Of a stretch of 64,000 nucleotides of DNA, positions 48,988 through 60,280 are shown in pieces. The notes under the pieces were generated by a model. The model worked only from the letters and a program-made list of their open reading frames with translations, did not search any database and was not told the DNA's origin. A program made the position numbers and the translations under genes. The stretch lies in contig JANYFY010000019.1 of assembly GCA_025359565.1 (NCBI GenBank), positions 1 through 64,000 of the forward strand, written 5' to 3'. Numbering within the stretch: position 1 is the first letter of the stretch; every line of letters starts with the position of its first letter. This stretch comes from Gammaproteobacteria bacterium (lineage in GTDB: Bacteria > Pseudomonadota > Gammaproteobacteria > Steroidobacterales > Steroidobacteraceae).

Positions 48988-49461
48988 CTATAAAACTCGA
49001 CGCAGGACAATGGCATCCTCACGGCCGACGGTCGCTTGGTAATAGCCACGTCTGACGCCAATCTGTGCAAATCCCATCGAGTGATAGAGCCTTACCGCTA
49101 TCGCATTAGTGGGCCGTACCTCCAGAAAAATTTCACGCACCCCAGCGCTACGAGCACACTCCAACATATACAACATTAATTTACGGCCCAGGCCACGACA
49201 GCGATATTCGTCACTTACGCAGACGTTCAATAGATGAGCTTCACCCGCCCCCGTCGACATGACGGTGTAACCTGCCACTAAGCCCCCCACGTCCAGCACT
49301 CGGCAGATATAACCCACTCGTAAACAATCGCGAAAAATTCCATCACTCCATGGAAATGGGTAAGCATTGTGTTCTATTGACACTACCATCGGCAAATCGA
49401 ATTCACGCATGGTGCGAACTTCAACTGCTGGCAGATACACTTTTTGCTCAACGCTAGCCAC
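48988..49461 (-). CDS. rimI: Ribosomal protein alanine N-acetyltransferase RimI
   Basis: GNAT-family acetyltransferase of 157 residues that acetylates the N-terminus of ribosomal protein S18. The GNAT core is visible as LLNVCVSDEYRCRGLGRKLMLYML (the acetyl-CoA loop is CRGLGRKL), then FLEVRPTNAIAVRLYHSMGFAQIGVRRGYY. NAYPFPWSDGIFRDCL matches RimI rather than other GNATs. The start is a GTG at 49461, which overlaps the upstream glycosylase gene by 8 bases. RimI is often encoded next to tsaB; tsaB is not in this window. Confidence 0.92.
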   Translation of the reverse strand: MASVEQKVYLPAVEVRTMREFDLPMVVSIEHNAYPFPWSDGIFRDCLRVGYICRVLDVGGLVAGYTVMSTGAGEAHLLNVCVSDEYRCRGLGRKLMLYMLECARSAGVREIFLEVRPTNAIAVRLYHSMGFAQIGVRRGYYQATVGREDAIVLRRVL

Positions 49462-50095
49462 CTACAAACACCTCACGCGCGAATTTCAAATCTTCCCACG
49501 CTTTGCGCTTGTCAGCGGGAATTCGCAGCAAATGAGCCGGGTGATAGGTTGCAATCAAGGGTATTCTCATTTTACCAAAGACGTGTACTTGCTGTCTCAA
49601 CTCATCGAGCGTTTTTTCAGAGTGCAACAATCCTTGAGCAGCGGGCTCACCCATCACCAGCATGATTTTAGGCGCGAGCAATTGCACTTGGCGATCGAGG
49701 AAGGGAAAGCACTCAACCAGCGCGGGAATTGTGGGAGTGGTTAAAGTTGCTCGGCATTTTTGTACATGAGTCATGTAAACCTGATTGCGACTTAGCCCGA
49801 TCGCGCCCAACATGGCGTTGAGTAAAATGCCCGCATCGCCTACAAAAGGCTCACCCTGACGATCCTCTACAAGGTCCGGCAGATCGCCTATCAGCAGCCA
49901 CTGAGCCTGCAAATTTGTCTGGCTAAAAACTGTCTGAGTTCGCGTCGTGCACGCTGAACATCGCACACAATTTAACGCATCAATGCGAAGTGCGGACCAG
50001 TCTAGCGATGCACGCCTATCTAATTGGTCGGGTAAAACCCGTACACGCCGAGCCCAAGTCTCAAGCCCTAAGGCGTTAAGATACGCACTACGCAC
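49454..50095 (-). CDS. Family 4-like uracil-DNA glycosylase
   Basis: A 213-residue Fe-S uracil-DNA glycosylase-like protein. Four Cys that should bind a [4Fe-4S] cluster are present: CVRCSAC near residue 42 gives the first pair, and KCRAT with VECFPF gives the second. Motif A is GDLPDLVEDRQGEPFVGDAG, where the family norm is GEAPG at the start, so the usual Glu is Asp and the usual Gly is Asp. Motif B is YHPAHLLR. The frame is open to 50158; the GTG at 50095 overlaps the pssA stop by 8 bases and gives a normal N-terminus. It forms a pssA-udg-rimI-prfC unit. Whether it is an active glycosylase is uncertain. Confidence 0.82.
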   Translation of the reverse strand: MRSAYLNALGLETWARRVRVLPDQLDRRASLDWSALRIDALNCVRCSACTTRTQTVFSQTNLQAQWLLIGDLPDLVEDRQGEPFVGDAGILLNAMLGAIGLSRNQVYMTHVQKCRATLTTPTIPALVECFPFLDRQVQLLAPKIMLVMGEPAAQGLLHSEKTLDELRQQVHVFGKMRIPLIATYHPAHLLRIPADKRKAWEDLKFAREVFVGG

Positions 50096-50858
50096 GCGCG
50101 CGCCGACGTACTTTGCGGTACAACCATACGAGCGGTGCCGAGAGCGCATATCCGCCAAAGAACACTAATAAAGTCACCGGTGGATACAAGGATAAAAGCA
50201 CGAACGCTAAGGGAACTAACAAAATATGAGTGAAGCGTACCCGCGCACCGGCGTCGACCTGTTTGAAACTATTAAACGCAAAGCGACTGATCATCAACCC
50301 AGCGGCGAAAGCCGTGACCAGGAAAGCCAGTATCAAACCTGGCAAGCCGATGTTAGTCTGACTACTGGCAAGCCAGACAAAGGCAGCCACGATGGCAGCC
50401 GCTGAGGGACTTGGTAACCCTTCAAAATAATGCTTATCTTGACCTGTACTGCGCGAATTAAAACGCGCGAGTCGCAACGCTGCGGCAGCTGCGTAAAAAA
50501 AACACACAAGCCAACCCAGTCGACGCCACAACGGGCCATATTCGGCGATCCGCACGACTCCCCATTGATAGGTGACAATCGCGGGAGCTAGCCCAAATGA
50601 GACCATATCCGAGAGACTGTCGTATTCTTTACCAAAAGCGCTTTCTGTATGGGTCCAGCGGGCGACGCGCCCATCAAGCCCATCAAATACCATCGCGACG
50701 AATACGGCGATGGCCGCATTTTCAAATTTGCCATCAATAGCGGCAACAATCGCGTAGAACCCGGCAAATAATGCCGTAGTTGTCAGCAGATTCGGCAGCC
50801 AATACACGCCCCGTTTTTGCGGCCGTAGGGCATCGTCTTCGATTTCTGGATCATTCAT
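50088..50858 (-). CDS. pssA: CDP-diacylglycerol-serine O-phosphatidyltransferase
   Basis: Inner-membrane CDP-alcohol phosphatidyltransferase of 256 residues that makes phosphatidylserine, the precursor of phosphatidylethanolamine. The catalytic motif DGLDGRVARWTHTESAFGKEYDSLSD fits D-G-x2-D-G-x2-A-R-x8-G-x3-D-x3-D with one residue more in the spacing. At least six hydrophobic segments follow, and the C-terminus ends in a basic stretch (RKVRRRARA). It belongs to the type II membrane-bound family. The ATG at 50858 is divergent from proS with 42 bases between the starts. Confidence 0.93.
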   Translation of the reverse strand: MNDPEIEDDALRPQKRGVYWLPNLLTTTALFAGFYAIVAAIDGKFENAAIAVFVAMVFDGLDGRVARWTHTESAFGKEYDSLSDMVSFGLAPAIVTYQWGVVRIAEYGPLWRRLGWLVCFFYAAAAALRLARFNSRSTGQDKHYFEGLPSPSAAAIVAAFVWLASSQTNIGLPGLILAFLVTAFAAGLMISRFAFNSFKQVDAGARVRFTHILLVPLAFVLLSLYPPVTLLVFFGGYALSAPLVWLYRKVRRRARA

Positions 50859-50900
50859 GTGATCGCATAATACCAGGGGCCTTAAGGTAAGATATAAAGC

Positions 50901-52619
50901 ATGCGCTTATCTCAATACCCTCTCACAACACTTAAAGAAGTCCCGGCCGATGCAGAAGTGATCAGCCACCAGCTGATGCTCCGTACCGGCATGATCCGAA
51001 GGCTAGCGGCAGGGCTGTACACTTGGCTACCGTTCGGGCTTAAAACCCTACGGAAAGTTGAACGTATTGTGCGTGAAGAGATGGATCGGAGCGGTGCCTT
51101 GGAGGTCGTTATGCCGACCGTCCAGCCAGGTGAGTTATGGAAAGAGTCAGGGCGCTGGAGCGAATATGGCCCGGAATTGCTGCGTTTTAAAGATCGACAT
51201 GAACGCGAGTTCACCTACGGACCTACCCACGAAGAAGTGATCACGGACATAGCGCGCCGCGAGCTCCATAGTTATAAGCAATTGCCTGTGAATTTTTATC
51301 AAATTCAATTAAAATTCCGCGATGAGATTCGTCCGCGCTTTGGCGTAATGCGGGCACGCGAGTTCATCATGAAGGACGCCTACTCTTTCCATATTAGCGA
51401 AGCGAGCCTGAACGACGGGTATCGGACCATGTCGGAGGCTTATGTACGGATTTTTACACGTCTAGGGCTTAAGTTTCGTGCGGTACAAGCGGATGGAGGG
51501 AGCATAGGCGGTAGTTCATCGCAAGAGTTCCACGTACTCGCCGAGTCGGGCGAAGATGCCATTGTGTTTTCGGATGCGGATGACTATGCCGCTAATCTGG
51601 AAATGGCAGTAACCTTGCCGGTTCTTGCGCCCAAGGGAGGCACGACCCAATCGCTGTCTAAAGTAGCCACCCCAAATGCGCGCAGCATCGCTGATATATG
51701 CACCCAACTTTCCATCAAACCTGCTGCATGCATTAAAACCTTGTTGGTAGATGCGGCGGACGGCGGGGTCATAGCATTGGTGGTGCGCGGCGACCATGAA
51801 TTAAATGCTGTTAAAGCTCAAAAACTGCCGGGAGTTGCTCGTCCGCTGCGCATGTCTAGTCCCCAGCGAATACGCGAGTCCCTCGCCTTAGAAACCGGAT
51901 TTATTGGTCCGATAGGTCTTAAAATTCCTTTATATGCTGATCATGCCGCGGCTCATTTAACGGATTTTGTGTGCGGTGCCAATGAAAAGGATGCTCATTA
52001 CATCGGGGCCAATTGGGGTCGCGATTTACCTGAGCCTACCTCCGTCGATATGCGCAATGTAATTGTCGGAGATCCAAGTCCGAGTGGTCAGGGGACGCTG
52101 CAAATTGCTCGAGGTATTGAGGTCGGCCACATATTTAAACTGGGACAAAAATACAGCGCTTCGCTCAAAGCGGTAGTTCAAGATGAGCATAGTAAATCGG
52201 CCACATTGTGGATGGGTTGCTATGGAATCGGTATCACCCGAGTCGTGGCCGCGGCGATTGAGCAAAATCACGATGCCAATGGCATTTGTTGGCCGGAGGC
52301 ACTGGCTCCGTTTACCCTGGTATTAGTTCCTCTCGGCTATCAAAAATCAGCTCAAGTCCGCCAGGCGGCTGAGCGCCTGTATGCAGAATTCATTGGCATG
52401 GGCATTGATGTACTGCTGGACGATCGCGACGTTCGCCCGGGCGTGAAGTTTGCTGATTCCGAATTGCTCGGCATACCGCATCGTATTGTCATTGGCGATC
52501 GGGGACTCGATGTCGGCACTCTTGAGTATCGGCATCGCCGTGCAACGACTTCGATTGATCTTGCCTTGAGCGAAGCGGTGGCATTTATCTGTGACAAGGC
52601 GCAAAGCGCAAAGGCTTAG
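50901..52619 (+). CDS. proS: Prolyl-tRNA synthetase (bacterial type)
   Basis: Class II synthetase of 572 residues with the bacterial-type architecture. Motif 1 is in the N-terminal [21 protein letters not shown] stretch, motif 2 is [33 protein letters not shown] (given in outline), and motif 3 is [19 protein letters not shown]. The YbaK-like editing insertion (about residues 225-380) that removes mischarged Ala is present between motifs 2 and 3. AAGGTAAG lies upstream of the ATG at 50901. The small transglycosylase gene starts 3 bases after the stop. Confidence 0.97.
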   Translation: MRLSQYPLTTLKEVPADAEVISHQLMLRTGMIRRLAAGLYTWLPFGLKTLRKVERIVREEMDRSGALEVVMPTVQPGELWKESGRWSEYGPELLRFKDRHEREFTYGPTHEEVITDIARRELHSYKQLPVNFYQIQLKFRDEIRPRFGVMRAREFIMKDAYSFHISEASLNDGYRTMSEAYVRIFTRLGLKFRAVQADGGSIGGSSSQEFHVLAESGEDAIVFSDADDYAANLEMAVTLPVLAPKGGTTQSLSKVATPNARSIADICTQLSIKPAACIKTLLVDAADGGVIALVVRGDHELNAVKAQKLPGVARPLRMSSPQRIRESLALETGFIGPIGLKIPLYADHAAAHLTDFVCGANEKDAHYIGANWGRDLPEPTSVDMRNVIVGDPSPSGQGTLQIARGIEVGHIFKLGQKYSASLKAVVQDEHSKSATLWMGCYGIGITRVVAAAIEQNHDANGICWPEALAPFTLVLVPLGYQKSAQVRQAAERLYAEFIGMGIDVLLDDRDVRPGVKFADSELLGIPHRIVIGDRGLDVGTLEYRHRRATTSIDLALSEAVAFICDKAQSAKA

Positions 52620-52622
52620 TGC

Positions 52623-54533
<1,911 letters not shown>

Positions 54534-54537
<4 letters not shown>

Positions 54538-55094
54538 GTTCTTGGCACCAATGCGGCTGCAGCGAGCCGGCCATAGGTAATAACGTAATCCATTCCGCTG
54601 ACTATGACAGTCACAAAAACTGCGGCGCCTAGCGCCAATGAAAATATATGCGGAAGGGCAAAAAGTTGCTGGCCAACAACCGAGACGATAAACAGCAACT
54701 GTACCATCGTATTTAATTTGCTAATCAGCGTAGGGCGTAATTTTAAAGGACCGCACCAATAGCGATAGGCGACTGCACCGATCACGATGACCAAGTCGCG
54801 CGTCACCGCCACCCCCATCAACCACACTGGCACGATTTTTAAGATGGCCAGAGTCACTAGTAACGTAACCAAGAGTAATTTATCGGCGACAGGATCCAGC
54901 AACGCGCCTAGATCCGACTGCCACCCAAAGCGTTTGGCCAACAATCCATCTGCGCCATCAGAAACGGCAGCCGCCACAAACAAGCACAATGTGGTCATAA
55001 GCGCGTGGTGCAATAGGGCCCAGGCAATAGGGACCACCAGCAAAATCCTGATGGTACTGATGAGATTTGGAAGATGACGCAGTACGCCACGCAC
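54534..55094 (-). CDS. CDP-alcohol phosphatidyltransferase (PgsA-like)
   Basis: An inner-membrane CDP-alcohol phosphatidyltransferase of 186 residues with about five hydrophobic segments. The catalytic motif is SDGADGLLAKRFGWQSDLGALLDPVADK, which has the expected D-G-x2-D-G, G and D-x3-D residues. LPNLISTIRILLVVPI at the N-terminus is like phosphatidylglycerophosphate synthase. Since the usual pgsA is near uvrC, this could be the main enzyme or a paralogue. It lies 2 bases after the DUF2066 gene and overlaps hda. The acceptor (glycerol 3-phosphate or another alcohol) is not certain. Confidence 0.85.
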
Positions 55095-55096
55095 AA

Positions 55097-56119
55097 CTAA
55101 CGACGCAATTGATAACGCTGCATTCCATTTTCGCCCGGCGCAGATACTTGCAGACGTCCGCTCAACACCAAAGCGTGTTGCACTGCCTCCGATCCGCCCC
55201 GTGAGGTCAGCCGAAACTTGACCGTATCACCACTTAAGGATTGTATGCTGACATGGGAAATAAAGGTCAATGATTCAAGGTAGGTTTGTAGATCAGCAAA
55301 TACCCGTAAATCGGTCACTCCGCTAACCTCGATATCAATAGGCACGATATTACCGTTGGCTGCGAACGTACCCGCATAAGTATCCGCCGCGCGGTTTACG
55401 CCCTCGGTCGCCCCAGTACTTTCACTGTTATGATCTTGAAACCCGTGGATCCAACGCACTGACGCACTTGCCCCTAAATTGGTCGCACGCCCTACTAACA
55501 CCGCATCGCCATTTATGCGTCGTCCCAACTCCGCCAAAGCACTTGTACTCATGCGATTAACCGCAGCAAAATCCAAATGATTATTGCTTAAATCAGTGGC
55601 GCTTGGCCAAGTAAGGCGTATGCCACGCGCGGCGGCCGCCTCGTCAATGAGATCTTTTAAGACGGACTTATCGTCTATAGTCACTACCGTACCCGGTGCG
55701 GGAGTGGATGCAATGAGCCATACCACCGTATTCGGCCGTTCCCGACCCCAGAGCGGCTGACCATTTTGCGCAAGCCAACGCTCAAGGGACGCCCCATCAA
55801 AAGATACGCTCAGCTGGTTATCCGGCAATGCACGGAAGGCTTGCACGTAGCGTCGAGTGTTGTCGAGCAACGGGGCGAAAGCAGGGTCTTGGGCAGCGGA
55901 CCTTCGTCCGGTTACTCTGACCAGAACGGTTTTAAGGGCCGTTTGAAAGGCAGCCGCTTGTCCGGCTTCGGAGTGATCGGCTGTTCGTACCGACGCCCGA
56001 TATAGATCTAAACCCGCAGCAATGCCTAGGGTAGAGAAAATTAAAGCCGCTCCAAGGAGGGCAAAAAATGCAAAAATTTGCTGCAATAGCAACGAAAATC
56101 TGTTTGGATAATGGGTCAT
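55097..56119 (-). CDS. DUF2066 domain exported protein
   Basis: A 340-residue protein with an N-terminal hydrophobic segment ([19 protein letters not shown]), probably a signal peptide, and a DUF2066 domain ([31 protein letters not shown]). Its position beside purM and hda is conserved in Gammaproteobacteria, but its function is unknown. The C-terminal half is beta-strand-rich. The frame opens at 56182; I use ATG 56119 because it keeps the charged-then-hydrophobic start, although no clear ribosome-binding site stands before it. It is divergent from purM with 93 bases between starts. Confidence 0.8.
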   Translation of the reverse strand: MTHYPNRFSLLLQQIFAFFALLGAALIFSTLGIAAGLDLYRASVRTADHSEAGQAAAFQTALKTVLVRVTGRRSAAQDPAFAPLLDNTRRYVQAFRALPDNQLSVSFDGASLERWLAQNGQPLWGRERPNTVVWLIASTPAPGTVVTIDDKSVLKDLIDEAAAARGIRLTWPSATDLSNNHLDFAAVNRMSTSALAELGRRINGDAVLVGRATNLGASASVRWIHGFQDHNSESTGATEGVNRAADTYAGTFAANGNIVPIDIEVSGVTDLRVFADLQTYLESLTFISHVSIQSLSGDTVKFRLTSRGGSEAVQHALVLSGRLQVSAPGENGMQRYQLRR

Positions 56120-56212
56120 GCTGGTATCGCGGGAAAGCCTCCGGTCGCCTTTAAGGTAAAATACCACAGCTTGCTGGCTCATCGTGCCAGCTTACCCATG
56201 AGAAAAAACTGC

Positions 56213-57244
56213 ATGACTGACAAAGCATCGATTACCTACCTTGCCGCGGGTGTCGATATGGATGCTGGCGATGAACTCGTTGAACGCATAAAACCGCATG
56301 TAAAACGCTCACTGCGGCGCGAAGTGCTGGGTGGCATTGGGGGCTTTGGCGCCTTGGTCGAGGTTCCCCTGGACCGCTACCGCAAGCCAGTCCTGGTCTC
56401 GGGAACCGACGGGGTGGGCACCAAGTTGCGCTTGGCAATCGACTTCGGGCGGCATGATACGGTGGGCATTGATTTGGTAGCCATGTGCGTCAACGACGTA
56501 GTGGTCCAAGGTGCTGAGCCCCTGTATTTTCTAGACTACTACGCCACCGGTAAACTACAGGTTGCCGTTGCCGAACGGGTTATCGCCGGTATTGCGGCAG
56601 GCTGCGTCGAAGCGGGATGTGCTCTGGTCGGCGGCGAAACGGCCGAGATGCCCGGTATGTACCATGGCGAGGATTATGACCTGGCTGGTTTTTGTGTGGG
56701 AATTGTCGAAAAAGACGCCATATTAGACGGCGCCGCCACGCGCGCCGGCGATATAGTTCTGGGCCTTCCCTCGTCCGGCCCGCACTCCAACGGTTTTTCA
56801 TTGATCCGCAAAATTGTGCAAGTTGCAGGTGCCAACTTCAATGTGCCGTTAGAAGGCGCACAGATAATCGATTTGTTAATGGCTCCCACCCGGATTTATG
56901 TCAAACCTTTATTGGCCCTCATCCGCGAAGTGCCGGTACATGGCATATCGCACATCACCGGCGGTGGATTAGTTGGGAATATTCCGCGGGTCATTCCGCC
57001 AGGATTAGAAGTCATCCTCGATGCCAAAGCGTGGCCTCGACAACCCATTTTTGATTGGTTGCAAAAAAATGGACGGGTGACCGATGCGGAAATGCATCGA
57101 GTTTTTAACTGCGGTATCGGTATGACTTTGCAAGTGGCTAGTGGCGATGCAATGCGCGCAATTGCAACGCTGCGCGCCGCCGGCCAAGAAGCCCTCGTTA
57201 TTGGCCATGTGCAGAGTGGCACTCGCGATGTGGTCATCGCGTGA
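56213..57244 (+). CDS. purM: Phosphoribosylformylglycinamidine cyclo-ligase
   Basis: AIR synthetase of 343 residues in the fifth step of purine synthesis. The start [23 protein letters not shown] matches the family. [54 protein letters not shown] and [18 protein letters not shown] are all conserved. The frame opens at 56111, but ATG 56213 gives the normal length; GAGAAA lies about 10 bases before it. purN begins inside its stop (GTGA), as in other proteobacteria. Confidence 0.97.
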   Translation: MTDKASITYLAAGVDMDAGDELVERIKPHVKRSLRREVLGGIGGFGALVEVPLDRYRKPVLVSGTDGVGTKLRLAIDFGRHDTVGIDLVAMCVNDVVVQGAEPLYFLDYYATGKLQVAVAERVIAGIAAGCVEAGCALVGGETAEMPGMYHGEDYDLAGFCVGIVEKDAILDGAATRAGDIVLGLPSSGPHSNGFSLIRKIVQVAGANFNVPLEGAQIIDLLMAPTRIYVKPLLALIREVPVHGISHITGGGLVGNIPRVIPPGLEVILDAKAWPRQPIFDWLQKNGRVTDAEMHRVFNCGIGMTLQVASGDAMRAIATLRAAGQEALVIGHVQSGTRDVVIA

Positions 57245-57885
57245 AGCGCAAGATCGCGATCCTCATTTCCGGTCGAGGCAGCAACATGCGTGCTCTGATC
57301 GAACGATCCCGTGAATCTGACAGTCTGTTTGAAGTGGTCCTGGTGGCATCCGATAAAGCCGACGCCCTAGGCTTAACGCTTGCTTGCAAACTGAAAATTC
57401 CGACTCGCGTACTCCCTGCTAGTCACTACCCGGAGCGCATTGCTTACGATAGCGCCTTAAGCGCGCTCATCCAAGAATATTCTCCTGATTTGATAGTATT
57501 AGCTGGATTTATGCGAATTCTATCAGCTGATTTCGTACGCGCTTATGAGGGTCGTATTTTGAATATTCACCCATCGTTATTGCCTAAATTCCCCGGACTT
57601 CACACCTATCGCCGAGTTCTCGCGGCACAAGAAAAGGAGCACGGTGCAACGGTACATTTCGTGACCGCCGAGTTGGACAGAGGAGCACCTATTGTACAAA
57701 GTCGAATCCCAGTGAATGCCGATGATGACGAACTCAGTTTAGCCGCACGGGTTCAAGCGACCGAACATCGCCTGTATCCGCTCGCCGTGCAGTGGTACGC
57801 TCAAGGTCGACTAAAATATATCAACCAGCAAGCATGGCTTGATGGCAGGGTCCTAGGAGCACCGATACAATGCGCGCAGGAGTGA
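57241..57885 (+). CDS. purN: Phosphoribosylglycinamide formyltransferase
   Basis: GAR transformylase of 214 residues that transfers a formyl group from 10-formyl-tetrahydrofolate to GAR. Visible motifs are [33 protein letters not shown], the catalytic [20 protein letters not shown] (Asn and His) and HGATVHFV followed by the conserved Asp in [10 protein letters not shown]. The GTG start overlaps the purM stop. The DUF3108 gene starts within its last 16 bases or just after it. Purine supply thus comes from purMN here and purA elsewhere in the window. Confidence 0.97.
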   Translation: MKRKIAILISGRGSNMRALIERSRESDSLFEVVLVASDKADALGLTLACKLKIPTRVLPASHYPERIAYDSALSALIQEYSPDLIVLAGFMRILSADFVRAYEGRILNIHPSLLPKFPGLHTYRRVLAAQEKEHGATVHFVTAELDRGAPIVQSRIPVNADDDELSLAARVQATEHRLYPLAVQWYAQGRLKYINQQAWLDGRVLGAPIQCAQE

Positions 57886-58559
57886 TCATGGGCCTATTCG
57901 GCATCGTCACCGCCCACGCGGGCCAGAGCGCTGCACTGGAGCCCTTTAAGGCTCATTATCGCGCCGAATGGAAAAACATCAACGTGGGCACCAGCGACCT
58001 TGAACTACGACGCGACGGAACGCATTATATTTACACTTGGAAAATATCAGCACGCGGCATATTTAGACTGGTTTACGGCAACGATGTGATTCAAACCAGT
58101 AGGTTTTCTGCAGATTCGGAGCATGTCGTGGCCGAGAAGTATCATGCTGAAGATGGCGCCTCGAGGGCTGACTTGGCTTTCGACTGGCCGCAACAAATTG
58201 CACGGGGTCAATCAGAATCAAAGCCCATCGAAATCAAACTTAAAAATGGCACCCAAGACGTGATGTCGATCCAGGCCGAAGTGATGTTAGGTTTGCGCAA
58301 CGGAAATTTACCAAAGACATTCCCGATTATCGACAAAGACGAACTCAAAGAATTTATCTACACCCAGGAAGGTCATGCAGAAATCCATACCGAACTAGGC
58401 AAACTCGATACTTTGGTGGTGGCTAGTCAACGCGAAGGTGGCGATCGAGTGCTACGGATGTGGTTTGCACCGTCGCTCGGGTTTGTGCCCGTGCAGGCTG
58501 AACGCACCCGCAACGGCTCTCTTGAATTCGCAATGCGGATCAGGTCCCTAAGTCACTAA
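57870..58559 (+). CDS. DUF3108 domain exported protein
   Basis: A 229-residue protein of the DUF3108 family ([21 protein letters not shown] at the mature N-terminus, [19 protein letters not shown] near the end). Function is unknown; the fold should be a beta-barrel-like periplasmic domain. The ATG at 57870 gives a short signal peptide (cleavage after AHA) and has AGGAG 10 bases upstream, but it overlaps purN. A second ATG at 57888 also has AGGAG, five bases upstream, and would lack a basic signal start, so I prefer 57870. Its stop overlaps convergent dcd by four bases (CTAA). Confidence 0.83.
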   Translation: MRAGVIMGLFGIVTAHAGQSAALEPFKAHYRAEWKNINVGTSDLELRRDGTHYIYTWKISARGIFRLVYGNDVIQTSRFSADSEHVVAEKYHAEDGASRADLAFDWPQQIARGQSESKPIEIKLKNGTQDVMSIQAEVMLGLRNGNLPKTFPIIDKDELKEFIYTQEGHAEIHTELGKLDTLVVASQREGGDRVLRMWFAPSLGFVPVQAERTRNGSLEFAMRIRSLSH

Positions 58560-59122
58560 GTCTTAGGTAGGGTCACGCCGCGTTGCCCTTGGTACTTGCC
58601 GCCTCGATCCTTGTAGGAGGTTTCGCAGACCTCGTCCGACTCAAAGAACAGCATTTGTGCTACGCCCTCGTTGGCATAGATTTTAGCGGGCAACGGAGTT
58701 GTATTGGAGAATTCCAGCGTTACATGTCCCTCCCACTCAGGCTCCAGCGGCGTGACGTTTACTATTATTCCACAGCGAGCATAAGTCGACTTACCAAGAC
58801 ATATGGTCAGTACACTCCGGGGTATTCGGAAAAATTCCACGGTGCGAGCCAAAGCAAATGAATTCGGCGGAATAATACAAACAGGTCCTTTGAAGTCGAC
58901 AAAGGATTTTTCGTCAAAATTCTTAGGGTCGACGATAGTGGAATTGATGTTGGTAAAAATCTTGAATTCTTCCGCACAACGCACGTCGTAGCCGTAACTG
59001 GAAGTGCCGTAGGAAACAATTTTCTGTCCCGCTGCAACTCGCACCTGTTCGCCTGAATAAGGTTCAATCATTGCCTGGCTTTGCGCCATACGCCGAATCC
59101 AGCGATCACTCTTAATAGTCAT
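58556..59122 (-). CDS. dcd: dCTP deaminase
   Basis: A 188-residue homotrimeric enzyme that deaminates dCTP to dUTP, the main source of dUMP for thymidylate. Visible are [48 protein letters not shown] (given in outline) with the catalytic Glu in TLEFSN, and [12 protein letters not shown]. The frame is open to 59137, inside apbC. ATG 59122 starts one base after the apbC TAA and gives a length seen in other proteobacteria. It follows apbC on the same strand, a common arrangement. Confidence 0.97.
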   Translation of the reverse strand: MTIKSDRWIRRMAQSQAMIEPYSGEQVRVAAGQKIVSYGTSSYGYDVRCAEEFKIFTNINSTIVDPKNFDEKSFVDFKGPVCIIPPNSFALARTVEFFRIPRSVLTICLGKSTYARCGIIVNVTPLEPEWEGHVTLEFSNTTPLPAKIYANEGVAQMLFFESDEVCETSYKDRGGKYQGQRGVTLPKT

Positions 59123-59123
59123 T

Positions 59124-60221
59124 TTAGGTCGATTCAACGGTGATTTTGGGAAACATTCGACTGTAGTCCTTGTTTAAAATTGACAAACGGGCGGCAGTAC
59201 GGCGAGCCATTTGCAGGTAAGCCCTGGCACGAGTGCTGTTGGGTTCAGCTACTACCGTTGGCGATCCCCCGTCGGCGTCTTCACGAATACGGATATCTAA
59301 GGGTAATTCGCCTAATAAATGCACACCGTATTGGGCAGCCATGCGCGCTCCTCCCCCGCTACCGAAAATATGCTCAGAATGACCGCACTTGCTACAGACA
59401 TGAACGCTCATATTCTCCACCACGCCAAGCACGCGCACTTCGACTTTTTCAAACATTTTGAGACCCTTTCGAGCGTCGAGCAGCGCAATATCCTGAGGTG
59501 TGGTAACGATGACAGCGCCGCTCACCGGAACTCTTTGCGCCAGGGTGAGCTGAATATCGCCAGTACCCGGTGGCATGTCGACCACCAAATAATCTAGTTC
59601 ACCCCAGCGGGTATCCCCAAGAAGCTGGGTTAATGCTTGAGTCACCATAGGGCCTCGCCATGCCATCGGTTGCTCAGCATCGACCATGAAGCCGATCGAC
59701 ATCACCTCGACTCCATAGGCCATCAAGGGGTTTATATGTTTGCCGTCAATGCTCACGGGCTTCTGACCGCTCAACCCCATCATCAAAGGTTGACTCGGAC
59801 CATAAATATCAGCGTCTAGTAAACCCACTTTGGCACCCTGCCGAGCCCAGGCCAGCGCGAGATTAGCGGCGGTGGTGGACTTGCCAACGCCGCCTTTGCC
59901 GGAGGCGACCGCCACTACATTTTTTACTCCCGCGAGGGGTTTTAGCGTGCGCTGAACCGCATGTGCCGTGATTTCCGCCCTCAGATTCAGTTCCAAAGTT
60001 AAATTTCCTAACAAGGGCTGTAAATGCGTTCGTAGCGCAGTTTGCAGCTCATCCCCATAATCCGCGCACGGGAATCCAAACTGTAACTCTATACGTACCT
60101 GATTGGGACGTAGCTCCAGGGACCGAATTGCCTTAGCTTCCGCCAGTGTACAACCCAGATAAGGATCGACAAAAACCTTGAGTTTTTCGTGTAATTCGCT
60201 ATCGGAGGTCAGTTCGTTCAT
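59124..60221 (-). CDS. apbC: Iron-sulfur cluster carrier protein ApbC/Mrp
   Basis: P-loop ATPase of 365 residues that carries Fe-S clusters to apoproteins. An N-terminal MIP18/DUF59-like segment (about residues 1-85) precedes the deviant Walker [51 protein letters not shown] and the cluster-bridging CSKCGH pair are conserved. The frame is open to 60269; ATG 60221 fits the family length. It is divergent from the HEAT-kinase gene with 59 bases between starts. Confidence 0.95.
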   Translation of the reverse strand: MNELTSDSELHEKLKVFVDPYLGCTLAEAKAIRSLELRPNQVRIELQFGFPCADYGDELQTALRTHLQPLLGNLTLELNLRAEITAHAVQRTLKPLAGVKNVVAVASGKGGVGKSTTAANLALAWARQGAKVGLLDADIYGPSQPLMMGLSGQKPVSIDGKHINPLMAYGVEVMSIGFMVDAEQPMAWRGPMVTQALTQLLGDTRWGELDYLVVDMPPGTGDIQLTLAQRVPVSGAVIVTTPQDIALLDARKGLKMFEKVEVRVLGVVENMSVHVCSKCGHSEHIFGSGGGARMAAQYGVHLLGELPLDIRIREDADGGSPTVVAEPNSTRARAYLQMARRTAARLSILNKDYSRMFPKITVEST

Positions 60222-60280
60222 AGGGCTGCAATTGTACCGTAGACCGACTAATTTCGCGTGGTATGGCATAATTGCGAAGA

